DNA of 64,000 nt from CAYLLN01 sp964384375 (GCA_964384375.1 CAYLLN010000030.1:9376-73375), one strand, 5' to 3'; counted from the stretch's first letter, positions 51,737 through 60,799 are shown. The notes: generated from the letters alone by a model not told the origin. A program made the numbers and translations.

Positions 51737-52597
51737 TCAGAGCGAGTCGGGATAGACGACGATCTCGACCCGGCGATTCTTCGCTTTGCCGGCAGGTGTG
51801 CCATTGCTGGCGAGCGGATGGTTGTCCCCCATGGCGAGAACCGAGAGCTGCTTCGCCGGAAGCCGGCCACGCTGCACGAGTTGGTTGAACACCGTCTGAG
51901 CCTGCGTCGCGGTCAGCGAGTGAGCCGCGGTCGGATTGGCTGCATTCGCGTCGTCGGTATGTGCCTCGATGACGATCCGTTGTCGCGGATAGCTCCGGGT
52001 GATCGCCGCGCCGACTTCGTCGAGCACCCGCATTCCGTCGGTTTGAAGCTGGGCCGAGCCAGGGACGAAGAGCTTGTCGGCCGGAACTTCGATCCGGATC
52101 ACGTCGCCGTCCTGGCGGATTTCGAGGCCCGGAATGCTGATCGCCGCCAGCGATTGCTTGACGCTGTTATTGGCCGTGATCGCCGCACCGCCGCGGAACT
52201 TCGTCGAAGCCTGCATGGCGGAGACTTGCTTTTGAGCTTCCTGCTGGGCGACCTGCGAATCGCGATATTTCTGGGCCACCTCGCCCAATTGCTTCTGCAA
52301 GAGCGTCATTTGCTCCTGCGAAGTCGTGCGGAGCTGCTCGGCCTGCGCGAGCTGCCGATGCAGGTCCGCGTTGTTCAGATCGAGCTGCGCAACACGGCGG
52401 TTCAGATCCTGCACTTGCGTGGCGAGCGACTGCGCTTGCTGCTGCATTGCGCCGGTCGGCGCCGCGCTCGTCGCCCCTGCAGCTGTCGCCGGTGGAGCGA
52501 ACGCACCGTTTTTGCAGCCGCTCGTCGCCACGACCGCCAGCGCGCACCACGCCACCAGTGCGGCCAATCGGGCGCAAGGCAAGTCGTGGGAAAACAT
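51737..52597 (-). CDS. OmpA-family lipoprotein with coiled coil
   Basis: 286 residues from the ATG at 52597. Lipobox ATSGC near residue 27; a Gln-rich coiled coil at about 50-125; then an OmpA/MotB-type peptidoglycan-binding domain with FVPGSAQLQTDG, IVIEAHTDD and NRRVEIVVYPD. The usual GHTD is AHTD here. A lipid anchor plus peptidoglycan-binding domain would tether outer membrane and wall, as Pal does. Confidence 0.88.
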   Translation of the reverse strand: MFSHDLPCARLAALVAWCALAVVATSGCKNGAFAPPATAAGATSAAPTGAMQQQAQSLATQVQDLNRRVAQLDLNNADLHRQLAQAEQLRTTSQEQMTLLQKQLGEVAQKYRDSQVAQQEAQKQVSAMQASTKFRGGAAITANNSVKQSLAAISIPGLEIRQDGDVIRIEVPADKLFVPGSAQLQTDGMRVLDEVGAAITRSYPRQRIVIEAHTDDANAANPTAAHSLTATQAQTVFNQLVQRGRLPAKQLSVLAMGDNHPLASNGTPAGKAKNRRVEIVVYPDSL

Positions 52598-52793
52598 GGC
52601 AGTCCTCGCGGCAAGTTTGTGTCGGCGACGGGCCGACATGCGCGCGGATGGTAGCAAGCTGCCAAAGGGGGGACAACGGCAATCGCCGCACGGTATTTGC
52701 TCCATTCCACTTGCCGCTAGCATCGCGACGCCGCAAGTGTGCCGACTCGACGGTGTGCCAACGAATGCCGCCGATGCCTATACTGGCAATTCC

Positions 52794-53942
52794 ATGTCGT
52801 CCCCACCCATCCCAGCTTTTCAACTGCTAAGTACTGCCGATCGCGAGGCTGCGCTGCTCGCTCCGTTTGCCATGCACAGCGCCGACTCGCGCGGCCGGAA
52901 GCATGCGGAGCCGGAACACGCGTATCGGGGGCCATTTCAACGAGACCGAGACCGGATTGTGCATTCCGGGGCGTTTCGCCGCCTCTCAGGCAAGATGCAG
53001 GTCTTCACCGGCGACATGGGGGACTATCACCGGACGCGGCTCACGCACACGCACGAAGTGGCATCGATTGCCCGGACGATCGGCCGGGCCCTGCGGCTGC
53101 ATGAGGACTTGATCGAAGCGCTCGCTCTCTTGCACGACATCGGCCATCCGCCGTTTGGCCATGCCGGCGAGGACGCGCTCGACGAATGCCTGCGCGAATA
53201 CGGCGGTTTCTCACACAATCGGCATGCGCTGACGATCGTCGAGGAGCTTGAGTCCCGCTATCCGGCGTTTCCGGGGCTGAATCTCACGCGGGAAGTGCTC
53301 GACGGGCAAACGACTCGCTTGGCCAAGGCGGCTGCGGCTCGCGCGGAGGAGGGGCCGCTGCTCGAAGTGCAGGTCGTCGAAGCGGCCGACAGCATGACCT
53401 ACGACGCTCACGATGCCGACGACGCGGTGAAGCTGGGTCTGGTAACGTTGGACGAGTTGGCTCAGAACTTCCTGATCCGCGACGCGATCTCCCAAGTGAA
53501 AGCAAGCTACACCGATCTTCGCGACGACCAACTCCGCAAAGCCGTCGTGCATCAGCTCATCGACCGGCAGGTAACCGACGTTTTAGCAACTGCGGGCCGC
53601 AAGCTGGCAAGCGAGCTGCCGGCATCGGCTGTGTCCGCGCGACGACTGGGCCAGATAATTGGTCCCGGCAGCGAAATGGCCGAGCACAAGCGGGAACTGG
53701 AACGGTTTCTGTACAATCGGGTCTATCGCCACGAACATCTGGTCGCAGTGCGAACGCAAGCACAAACGCGGCTGCGAGCCATGTTTGCCGGCTATGTGGC
53801 CCAGCCAGACTTACTGCCGCCGCGGTACCAAACACGCGCTACCGAGGTCGGCCTGCCGCGAGCCGTCGGCGAATATCTGGCCGGCATGACCGATCGGTAT
53901 TGCGACCAGCAGTATCGCGAGCATTTTGATTCGCGCTTGTGA
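52794..53942 (+). CDS. dgt: dGTP triphosphohydrolase (dGTPase)
   Basis: 382 residues from the ATG at 52794; the longer frame upstream is antisense to the OmpA gene. The HD-domain metal ligands are RLTHTHEV (H85) and LLHDIGHPPFGHAGE (H114, D115), with EAADSMTYDAHDADD further on. This is the short, bacterial dGTPase-like form that hydrolyses dNTPs to nucleoside plus triphosphate. Cytoplasmic. Confidence 0.93.
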   Translation: MSSPPIPAFQLLSTADREAALLAPFAMHSADSRGRKHAEPEHAYRGPFQRDRDRIVHSGAFRRLSGKMQVFTGDMGDYHRTRLTHTHEVASIARTIGRALRLHEDLIEALALLHDIGHPPFGHAGEDALDECLREYGGFSHNRHALTIVEELESRYPAFPGLNLTREVLDGQTTRLAKAAAARAEEGPLLEVQVVEAADSMTYDAHDADDAVKLGLVTLDELAQNFLIRDAISQVKASYTDLRDDQLRKAVVHQLIDRQVTDVLATAGRKLASELPASAVSARRLGQIIGPGSEMAEHKRELERFLYNRVYRHEHLVAVRTQAQTRLRAMFAGYVAQPDLLPPRYQTRATEVGLPRAVGEYLAGMTDRYCDQQYREHFDSRL

Positions 53943-54005
53943 CCGAGAGACCGATCTGGCAGACTGAAGGGGCCTTCCCACCTTGCCATCCCGCCCTGGT
54001 TCGCC

Positions 54006-55745
54006 ATGAGTCGATCCTCCCTTGCGACGTGCCTTGGATTCGCGATCTTCGCTGTCAGTGTACCGGCCCAGGCCGTTGAACTGGCTGCAGCAGTCCGCCG
54101 CCCAGTGGGAGTCGCGTTGTCTGCCGACGGCTCACGGCTCTACGTCGCCAATCGGGACAGCGGCACGGTCTCGGTCGTCGATTTAATGGGACACAAGGTC
54201 GCCGGGGAACATGCGGTGGGGAAGCGGCTGTCGGCAATTGCGGCCCTTCCGGGGACAAACCAACTGCTTGGGACCGACGAAGCGGCTCACGAGCTATTGC
54301 TCTTGGATGCCGCCGGCGACGCAGTGACCGTGAAGAGCCGCCTGCCGGTCAGTCCCTATCCCGTTTCGATCTGCGTGGCATCCGACGGCAAGTCAGCCAG
54401 TATCGCCTCGCTTTGGTCGCGGCGACTGACGTTTGTCGATCTAGGCGAGTCGCCCAAAGTCGCAGCGGTGATCGACCTCCCCTTCGCTCCGCGCTGTCAG
54501 CATCGGCTCCCCGGCCGCGATCGGCTGCTGGTAGCGGATTCCTTCGGCGGCAAGCTGGCGCTCGTCGAGCTTTCCACTCGTAAGTTGGCTGAAACGCGAC
54601 AGTTCCCCGGCCACAACGTCCGCGGCGTGGGGACGAGCCCCGACGGCAAGATGCTTGTCGTCGCTCACCAGATGCTCAACGATCTGGCCCACTCGATCAG
54701 GAACGACATCCACTGGGGCCTCCTCATGTCGAACGACCTCCGTTGGCTGGAGGTGAATTCGGTCCTTGCCGGCGGTGATAAGCTGTATTTCGGTGCTCAC
54801 ATGCACCCGCTCGGCGATCCCGGCAAAGGGGGTGGCGATCCGGGCGGGCTCGATGTTTCGCCGGAGGGGCTCGTCTGCGTGTCGCTCTCCGGCGTGAATC
54901 AGATCGCGTTCGGGAAAGAAGGGGATTTCAGCATGCAGCGGGTTGGCGTCGGCCAGCGTCCCACGGCCGTCAAGCTCAGCCCCGACAGTAGCACGGCGTA
55001 TGTCTGCAATACCCACGACGATTCGATCTCGATCGTCAATCTGGCCGAGCGCGAAGTGACTGTGACGATCCCACTCGGTCCGCAGCCGGACTTGAGCGTC
55101 GTACAGCAAGGCGAACTCTTGTTCTACGACGCTCGCCTTTCGCATGACGGGTGGATGAGTTGCCACAGTTGCCACACCGACGGGCACGCCAACGGTGAGA
55201 AGAACGACAATTTCAGCGACCGCTCGTTCGGCGCGCCCAAGCGTGTGCTTTCGCTCCTGGGCGTGAAAGATACGCTGCCGCTGGCGTGGAACGGCGGCGT
55301 CCAGACACTGCAGCGCCAGATCGAGAACTCGCTCGATGCGACGATGCAACGCGAAGATCCTTTGCCGAAGGCCGAGGTAAAGAAAATCGTCGCTTACGTG
55401 CAGTCGCTCGAAAATCCGCCGCCGCTACCGGTGCTGCGAGGCACGCTCGATGCCGCGGCCGTGGATCGCGGTAAGCAGGTGTTCGCCAAGCGCGATTGTG
55501 TGAGTTGCCATGCGCCGCCGACATACACTTCACCCGCCGCTTACGACGTCGGTCTGCCCGACGCGCAAGGGAACCGCGAATTCAACCCACCGTCGCTGCG
55601 GGGCCTCTCGCATCGCGGCCCATACTTTCACGACAACAGCGCGACGACGCTCGACGAGGTCTTCACGAAGCAGGGGCATCCGAACGGATCGGCGTATGAG
55701 GCGGAAGAAGTGCGGGATTTGAAGGCGTTTTTGGAGAGTTTGTAG
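54006..55745 (+). CDS. Secreted beta-propeller protein with two c-type haem sites
   Basis: 579 residues with signal peptide. Residues about 25-350 hold YVTN-type propeller repeats (SADGSRLYVANRDSGTVSVVDL, SPDSSTAYVCNTHDDSISIVNL). The C-terminal part resembles di-haem cytochrome c peroxidase/MauG: CHSCH (C386, C389, H390) and CVSCH (C498, C501, H502), then FNPPSLRGLSHRGPYFHDN and TLDEVF. Periplasmic electron-transfer or peroxidase role; exact substrate unknown. Confidence 0.88.
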   Translation: MSRSSLATCLGFAIFAVSVPAQAVELAAAVRRPVGVALSADGSRLYVANRDSGTVSVVDLMGHKVAGEHAVGKRLSAIAALPGTNQLLGTDEAAHELLLLDAAGDAVTVKSRLPVSPYPVSICVASDGKSASIASLWSRRLTFVDLGESPKVAAVIDLPFAPRCQHRLPGRDRLLVADSFGGKLALVELSTRKLAETRQFPGHNVRGVGTSPDGKMLVVAHQMLNDLAHSIRNDIHWGLLMSNDLRWLEVNSVLAGGDKLYFGAHMHPLGDPGKGGGDPGGLDVSPEGLVCVSLSGVNQIAFGKEGDFSMQRVGVGQRPTAVKLSPDSSTAYVCNTHDDSISIVNLAEREVTVTIPLGPQPDLSVVQQGELLFYDARLSHDGWMSCHSCHTDGHANGEKNDNFSDRSFGAPKRVLSLLGVKDTLPLAWNGGVQTLQRQIENSLDATMQREDPLPKAEVKKIVAYVQSLENPPPLPVLRGTLDAAAVDRGKQVFAKRDCVSCHAPPTYTSPAAYDVGLPDAQGNREFNPPSLRGLSHRGPYFHDNSATTLDEVFTKQGHPNGSAYEAEEVRDLKAFLESL

Positions 55746-55752
55746 TCGTGGA

Positions 55753-55808
55753 AGCCCGACGCGTCAGCGAGGGATTGTTGCTGCCCACCCTCGCTGACGC
55801 GTCGGGCT
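55753..55808. repeat. Perfect 21-base inverted repeat between convergent genes
   Basis: Arms 55753-55773 and 55788-55808 are exact complements, starting AGCCCGACGCGTCAGCGAGG. A copy with one base mismatch lies at 57370-57424. It fills the gap between two converging stops (55745 and 55814), so it could terminate both. Confidence 0.85.
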
Positions 55809-55813
55809 ACCAT

Positions 55814-56401
55814 TCACCCCGGCCAGGCAGCTAGCGCTAACTCCGCTACCTGCTGGAGTTGCTTTCGCGTTGCTCCGCCTGCCGCTTGCACGGAAAGACC
55901 TTGCGAGATGGTTGCCACATAGCGTGCCAAATCTTCCGCATCGACATCTTTGGGCAAGTCTCCTTCGCGAATCGCCTGTTCCAGCCGCTTACAGATCATG
56001 GTCTCGCTCGCTTTCCGCATGCGGGTAATGGCCTCGCGCACGGGTTGTGCCTCGTCGCCGCAGACGAGCGCTCCTTGCACCAGGAAGCACCCACGCGGAT
56101 TGTCGGGGCTGGTGATGAGGCGTATCGTCGCTAGCCAGAGTGCTCGCACGGCCTCCTTGGCCCTCGGCAGAGCTAGGGCCTGCTTCAAGTGCGATGCCGG
56201 GCCGGCAACGTAGCGGTCGATCGCCCGGCGGAACAGTTCCTCTTTGTTGCCGAAGGCGGCATAGAGGCTGGGGCGGTTGATCCCCATCGCCGCGGTTAGG
56301 TCGGGCAAGTTGGCTCCCTCGTAACCTTTGCTCCAGAAAACCGCCAGGGCCCGGTCCAGGGCTTCTTCGGCATCGAATTCGCGTGGTCTTCCGACAGGCA
56401 T
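55814..56401 (-). CDS. TetR/AcrR-family repressor
   Basis: 195 residues from the ATG at 56401. The DNA-binding half reads VGRPREFDAEEALDRALAVF, GYEGANLPDLTAAMGINRPS and LYAAFGNKEELFRRAIDRYV, the classic TetR helix-turn-helix. The C-terminal domain (GCFLVQGALVCGD...) suits a NemR/AcrR-type effector pocket. Divergent from the SDR gene, with 186 bases between; it probably represses both. Two candidate operators lie in that gap. Confidence 0.92.
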   Translation of the reverse strand: MPVGRPREFDAEEALDRALAVFWSKGYEGANLPDLTAAMGINRPSLYAAFGNKEELFRRAIDRYVAGPASHLKQALALPRAKEAVRALWLATIRLITSPDNPRGCFLVQGALVCGDEAQPVREAITRMRKASETMICKRLEQAIREGDLPKDVDAEDLARYVATISQGLSVQAAGGATRKQLQQVAELALAAWPG

Positions 56402-56481
56402 AGCGAACACCAGAGTTTTTCGGTGGGAGAGGAAATCGAGTCGGCTCAAAACGAGAAAATGGATCTCAAGCCGAGATTCTT

Positions 56482-56493
56482 TACCAAATGGTA
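56482..56493. promoter_or_regulatory. Candidate TetR operator 1 (TACCAAATGGTA)
   Basis: Palindromic TACCA/TGGTA with a two-base centre, in the TetR-SDR intergenic region. Confidence 0.5.
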
Positions 56494-56534
56494 CATTACA
56501 CCCCTTGACCCAACCAGTCGCAGTATCTAAATTT

Positions 56535-56546
56535 TACCGTTCAGTA
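56535..56546. promoter_or_regulatory. Candidate TetR operator 2 (TACCGTTCAGTA)
   Basis: Same TAC(C)...GTA framework as operator 1, 53 bases further on and about 40 bases before the SDR start. Less symmetric (TAC/GTA arms). Confidence 0.4.
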
Positions 56547-56587
56547 CAAAACACAACCCTCATTCGCAATCTCAGGAGAACCAGTTC

Positions 56588-57337
56588 ATGTCGCAGACTC
56601 TGAAAGGCAAAGTCGCCGTCGTCACCGGGGCCTCGAAGGGGATCGGAGCCGAAATCGCCCGCCAACTGGCCGCTGCCGGGGCCGTGGTTGTCGTGAACTA
56701 CAGCTCCAGCAAGGAAGGGGCGGACCGCGTCGTCGCCGATATCGCCAAGGCCGACGGCAAGGCCCTCGCCGTGCAGGCCAACGTCGCCAAACCCGCCGAC
56801 ATCCAGAAGCTCTTTGCCGAAACAAAAAAGGCGTTTGGCCGGGTGGACATTCTGGTCAACAACGCCGGCGTGTATGAGTTTGCTCCGCTCGAAGCGATCA
56901 CGCCCGAACACTTTCACAAGCAATTCGACCTGAACGTGCTGGGCCTCTTGCTCGCGACGCAGGAAGCGGTCAAGCACATGGGCGAAGGGGGGAGCATCAT
57001 CAACATCAGCTCGGTCGTCACGACACTCACCCCTGCCGCCACTGCCGTCTATAGCGGCACCAAGGCGGCAGTCGATGCGGCGACGCGAACTTTGGCGAAG
57101 GAACTGGGACCCAAGAAAATCCGCATCAACTCGATCAACCCCGGCATGGTCGAAACCGAGGGGGCGCATTCGGCGAGCATCATCGGCAGCGACTTCCAGA
57201 AGAACGTCGAGGCCGCCACTCCGCTGGGTCGAATCGGCAAGCCGCAGGACATTGCTCCTGCGGTGGTGTTCCTTGCCTCGTCCGATGCCTCGTGGATCAC
57301 GGGCGAAACGCTGTTTATCTCGGGCGGCAATCGGTGA
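56588..57337 (+). CDS. Short-chain dehydrogenase/reductase (SDR), 3-oxoacyl-ACP reductase-like
   Basis: 249 residues with AGGAGA 7 bases before the ATG. TGASKGIGAEIARQL (TGxxxGxG), VNNAGVYEF (NNAG), then INISSV and YSGTKAAV (YxxxK active site), NPGMVETEG. Family members reduce ketones or aldehydes with NAD(P)H; paired with TetR repressors they often act on reactive carbonyls. The exact substrate is unknown. Confidence 0.9.
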   Translation: MSQTLKGKVAVVTGASKGIGAEIARQLAAAGAVVVVNYSSSKEGADRVVADIAKADGKALAVQANVAKPADIQKLFAETKKAFGRVDILVNNAGVYEFAPLEAITPEHFHKQFDLNVLGLLLATQEAVKHMGEGGSIINISSVVTTLTPAATAVYSGTKAAVDAATRTLAKELGPKKIRINSINPGMVETEGAHSASIIGSDFQKNVEAATPLGRIGKPQDIAPAVVFLASSDASWITGETLFISGGNR

Positions 57338-57369
57338 GTCGTGGGCTTGAATGGAAGCCAATGAATCCT

Positions 57370-57424
57370 AGCCCGAAGCGTCAGCGAGGGTCTTTCCCGA
57401 GCCCCCTCGCTTACGCTTCGGGCT
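57370..57424. repeat. Inverted repeat, copy 2 of the AGCCCGA family, between convergent genes
   Basis: Arms 57370-57390 and 57404-57424, complementary except at one base. Lies between the SDR stop (57337) and the converging stop at 57453. Confidence 0.8.
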
Positions 57425-57452
57425 ACCACAGTTTGTCCCGCATCAACTGGGG

Positions 57453-58355
57453 CTAATACCGCGATCGGATCGTCGGTTCGGATTCGTCCACTGATGGAGC
57501 GGGCGGAACTGGTGCCGTCGGCGCAACTGGTGCAGTGGGCGGCGGCAACGACGGACCAGCCGCGGGCGGAATCACCGCATTTGGGCCAGGAACCGTCAGC
57601 GGCACACTCGCGGAACTGGCCGCTCGCGGCTGCACAGGAGGAGCGAATCGAGGCCCAACGGGCGAAGTGGCGGGACCAAAGCTTTCTTCCCATCCCAGCT
57701 CATCCACGCCGCCGGTTATCGACTCCAGCCGGCGATCGACGATCGAGTCCTTCGCCGTTTCCCGTTTCTTCAGCACGTCCTTCAGCTTCCCCAGCCGCTC
57801 TTCGATCTTGGCGATCTCGCGCGTCCGGCGCTGTTGCTGCAGGTCGAAAATCGCCGCCAGTTTCTCGCGGATGGCCTTCTTTTGCTCGGCCTGCTTCTCC
57901 TCCGGCATTTCAATCGAGATCAGATTGTTCGACAGCTTCCGCACTTCCTGAGCGAGAGCCTGCTCGTCGGCCAGCAGCTTCTGCGACTCGGCATCGACCG
58001 GCTGCGGACTGAATTGGAAGTTGTTGAGCGAAGCAAATGGGCTTCCCCCGGGAAACCCGGGCCCTCCCTTTTGCATCCGGAGGACTTTGCCGTCCACGGT
58101 CCGCTCGACAAAGACACCGTCCTCGCGCTGCTCGACGATCGTCGACGAACGCCCTGCCTTGGGCTGCGGCTCGGCGACGGGAACCTGCACGGTCACGCGC
58201 TCGACTCGCCCGTCGGGGAGCTGCCGAACAATCTCTTCCGACTCGTATCGCGTTTCGACTTTGTTCGGGTCCTGACCGCCGGCCCGCAAGGCAACGAGAC
58301 CGCCGAGGCCCGCCAGTGCAAGCAGAGCGGAAAAAGTAAAGCGACGCACGTTCAT
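57453..58355 (-). CDS. Secreted coiled-coil, proline-rich protein
   Basis: 300 residues. Signal peptide (MNVRRFTFSALLALAGLGGL). The middle (about 120-215) is a charged coiled coil (KLLADEQALAQEVRKLSNNL, EEKQAEQKKAIREKLAAIFD). The C-terminus is Pro/Ala-rich. It lies 24 bases after the stop of the kinase gene side, same strand, so it may be the last gene of the sigma factor/kinase operon. No known domain; a structural envelope role is possible. Confidence 0.75.
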   Translation of the reverse strand: MNVRRFTFSALLALAGLGGLVALRAGGQDPNKVETRYESEEIVRQLPDGRVERVTVQVPVAEPQPKAGRSSTIVEQREDGVFVERTVDGKVLRMQKGGPGFPGGSPFASLNNFQFSPQPVDAESQKLLADEQALAQEVRKLSNNLISIEMPEEKQAEQKKAIREKLAAIFDLQQQRRTREIAKIEERLGKLKDVLKKRETAKDSIVDRRLESITGGVDELGWEESFGPATSPVGPRFAPPVQPRAASSASVPLTVPGPNAVIPPAAGPSLPPPTAPVAPTAPVPPAPSVDESEPTIRSRY

Positions 58356-58379
58356 GGTTCATCCTTTCGAGAAGTTGAA

Positions 58380-60053
58380 TTAACGTTCGGAACGGGAAGG
58401 TTCGGTCAATCTTGGGACGGCATCCGGGATCGGCTGCTCTGGAACAATCGGCTGAGGCGCTGGCAACTTCGTCACTTGAACAAGCTCGGTCTCCAACCAG
58501 GTCGTGCGGCTTTCCAGATCGGCCAGTTCATCGGCGATCGACAGTGCCGGCACGATTGCATTGCCTGACTCGACTTCAAGTGCGTAAGTCGCTTCGGCAG
58601 CTTGTGCCAACTCAGCAGCAAATTCCGACTCGCGCGGCAGGTCGATCGACGGCAGGGAAACAACGGATGGTGATGGTGGTTCCACCATGGCTACCGAGGG
58701 CGATTGCTGATTCGACGGCGCATCACCGCGTGTGGAAATGCCAGGGCCAGAATTGAAGTACCCGCTTAACGCAACTCCGATCAGCCCGCCCGCCAGCACC
58801 GCACCGGCAATTCCCAGCGCCACCAGCCACGCGGGCCGCGCTTCTTTAGCCGGCTTCAGCGACGCGGGGAGCGCGGCGACAAACTTCGGCGGCAGGATCA
58901 GCGTCGGTTGTGCAAGGTGAGCGAGCCATTGCTTGAGGAGGTCGGCCACTTCGCTCGCCGATTGAATCCGCTCGGCCGGCGACTTCGCCAAGAGTCGCGT
59001 GATGATGTCGGCCAGCCACGGCGGCACGTCGGGATTTACTTCGCGGACGTCGCGGGGCGGGTCGTCGCAGATGCGCCGCAGCACGGCGAGCGTCGTTTCA
59101 GCTCGAAACGGCGGCCGGCCGGTACACATCGCATACATCACGCTCCCCAGGCTGAACAGATCGGCCCGCGCGTCGATCGGTTCGCCACGGGCTTGCTCGG
59201 GGGCCATGTACTGCGGCGTGCCGGCGATGTAGCCGCTTTGCGTCATGCTCGCGTCATCGACCGCGCGGGCCAGGCCGAAGTCAGTGATCCGCACCCGCTC
59301 GCAGCCATTTTCCAGCAGGATGTTCGCCGGCTTGATGTCGCGATGAACGAGGCCCTGAGCGTGAGCGGCAGCAAGTCCCTCCGCCGTTTGCATCGCAATT
59401 CGCAGCACCTCGCGCGTTTCCAGCGGACCTTGCTCGTCGAGCCGGTCTTGCAGCGACTTACCCACCACCAGCGGCATCACGAGATACGGCGTTTGACCGG
59501 CGATATCAACCGCGTGAATCGGAATCACGTGATCGTGAACGACCGCCGCGGCCGCCTTTGCCTCCTGTGCGAAACGCCGGCGAGCGGCTGCACTTGTCGC
59601 GAGATGACCGGCAAGCACCTTGATCGCGACACGGCGGTCGAGCGCAGGATCCTGCGCCTTAAGCACCAGACCCATGCCCCCGCGGCCAATGACCGATTCG
59701 ATCTCGTAACTGCCGAGGCGGCCGAGCATCTTCGGCTGTTCGGATGGAGTGAGGAAATGGAGGGAGAGGGGCTCGTCATCTTCTGTAGTAGGCACACTCC
59801 GTGTGCCGTGAGCGGACGGCACACGGAGTGTGCCTACTACTTCTTCCACCGCCACCAACTCTTCCGACGAACTGAGAAACGTCTTCGCTTCCGACCACCA
59901 CGACTCGCCGCCGGCCAACAGTTCCAGTTCCTCGCGACAATGCGCGCACCCCTGCAGATGGTCCGACAGCCGTTCCGAATCGGTGCCTGAAAGCTGATCG
60001 GCGATGGCAAGCTGCAACTGCTTGCGGTCGCATAGCGGAACGCGGGCTACCAT
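58380..60053 (-). CDS. Membrane Ser/Thr protein kinase with N-terminal zinc-finger anti-sigma-like motif
   Basis: 557 residues from the ATG at 60053, which overlaps the sigma-factor stop. SDHLQGCAHCREEL (H32, C36, C39; HxxxCxxC) is the ZAS-type anti-sigma zinc motif. Kinase domain about 110-385: GRGGMGLVLKAQDP, VAIKVL, HRDIKPAN (D239), DFG at 258, GTPQYMAPEQ. A transmembrane helix (about 406-430) precedes a sensor-like outer part. Residues about 72-90 come from a palindromic element (59785-59840). It probably binds and phosphorylates or releases the co-encoded sigma factor. Confidence 0.93.
   Translation of the reverse strand: MVARVPLCDRKQLQLAIADQLSGTDSERLSDHLQGCAHCREELELLAGGESWWSEAKTFLSSSEELVAVEEVVGTLRVPSAHGTRSVPTTEDDEPLSLHFLTPSEQPKMLGRLGSYEIESVIGRGGMGLVLKAQDPALDRRVAIKVLAGHLATSAAARRRFAQEAKAAAAVVHDHVIPIHAVDIAGQTPYLVMPLVVGKSLQDRLDEQGPLETREVLRIAMQTAEGLAAAHAQGLVHRDIKPANILLENGCERVRITDFGLARAVDDASMTQSGYIAGTPQYMAPEQARGEPIDARADLFSLGSVMYAMCTGRPPFRAETTLAVLRRICDDPPRDVREVNPDVPPWLADIITRLLAKSPAERIQSASEVADLLKQWLAHLAQPTLILPPKFVAALPASLKPAKEARPAWLVALGIAGAVLAGGLIGVALSGYFNSGPGISTRGDAPSNQQSPSVAMVEPPSPSVVSLPSIDLPRESEFAAELAQAAEATYALEVESGNAIVPALSIADELADLESRTTWLETELVQVTKLPAPQPIVPEQPIPDAVPRLTEPSRSER
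59785..59840. repeat. Perfect 25-base palindrome inside the kinase gene
   Basis: Arms 59785-59809 and 59816-59840 are exact complements around a 6-base loop. Each arm also folds by itself (GCACAC tcc GTGTGC). Read in frame by the kinase gene as GTLRVPSAHGTRSVPTT, a pseudo-symmetric peptide. Confidence 0.9.
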
Positions 60054-60655
60054 GACGTTTCCTCCTCTCCGGCCAGTTGGCTGACCCGCTCGCGCAGGCG
60101 GGCGAGCACGCGGCTCTTGGCGATATAGACGGCGCCGGGGCTGATGCCGAGTTCTGCCGCGACGCGAGAAACCTCGCGCGACAGCACGGCCGTTTGCCAG
60201 AACGCCTGCCACGTGGTGCGGGTGAATTGCGGCTCAATCGCCTCCGCCGCTAGCTCAAACAAGCGACGGCGATACTCGATGTCGATCTCGCGACTCCGCT
60301 CATCGTCGGCCGGTTGCACTTCAACGAGGCGGGCAAGGTCGCTATCGCCAGAAGCCTGGCCGCGGCGGCGCTGCGTGCGAAGGGCGTTGAGCGTTAGATT
60401 TCGGGCAACCCGCGACAACCAGCCGCGAAACGACCCGCGAGTCGGATCGGGCTCCCACCGATGTGCCACTCCAGCCACCGTTCGAAAGACCTCCTGACAG
60501 AGATCGCGAGCATCCGCGTCCTGCAAACCCCGCCGCCGAGCCACCCGATAAACGAGCGGCTCGTAAATCGCCACAAACTCAAGCCACGCCGCGTGATTCT
60601 GCGGATCGGCAATCCGCAGGAGCAGGCTGTAGCGAGTTGTCGGCGGGGCGCTCAT
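60047..60655 (-). CDS. ECF-type RNA polymerase sigma factor
   Basis: 202 residues. Region 2 is AWLEFVAIYEPLVYRVARRRGLQDADARDLCQEVF with GSFRGWLSRVARNLTLNALR; region 4 ends in VSRVAAELGISPGAVYIAKSRVLARLRE. The type is that of planctomycete ECFs encoded next to Ser/Thr kinases. ATG/stop overlap (7 bases) with the kinase gene implies co-translation. Targets unknown. Confidence 0.94.
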   Translation of the reverse strand: MSAPPTTRYSLLLRIADPQNHAAWLEFVAIYEPLVYRVARRRGLQDADARDLCQEVFRTVAGVAHRWEPDPTRGSFRGWLSRVARNLTLNALRTQRRRGQASGDSDLARLVEVQPADDERSREIDIEYRRRLFELAAEAIEPQFTRTTWQAFWQTAVLSREVSRVAAELGISPGAVYIAKSRVLARLRERVSQLAGEEETSW

Positions 60656-60784
60656 CGGTTCCTCACCTTGTTACACACCGTTCCGGGCATGGTCTTTCAC
60701 ACGGGCGGCCTAATTTGCAGAATTCTAGACGGACTGTCTTCCCTTCGCAGCATTTGCCTCCCCCACCGGCTTTCGCTAAAATCA

Positions 60785-60799
60785 CAGACAACTTGTCTG
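60785..60799. promoter_or_regulatory. Palindrome CAGACAACTTGTCTG upstream of the DUF1549 gene
   Basis: Seven-base arms around one base, 17 bases before the ATG at 60817 and in the divergent gap from the sigma factor. Operator-like for a dimeric regulator; the position suggests repression of the DUF1549 gene. Confidence 0.4.
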
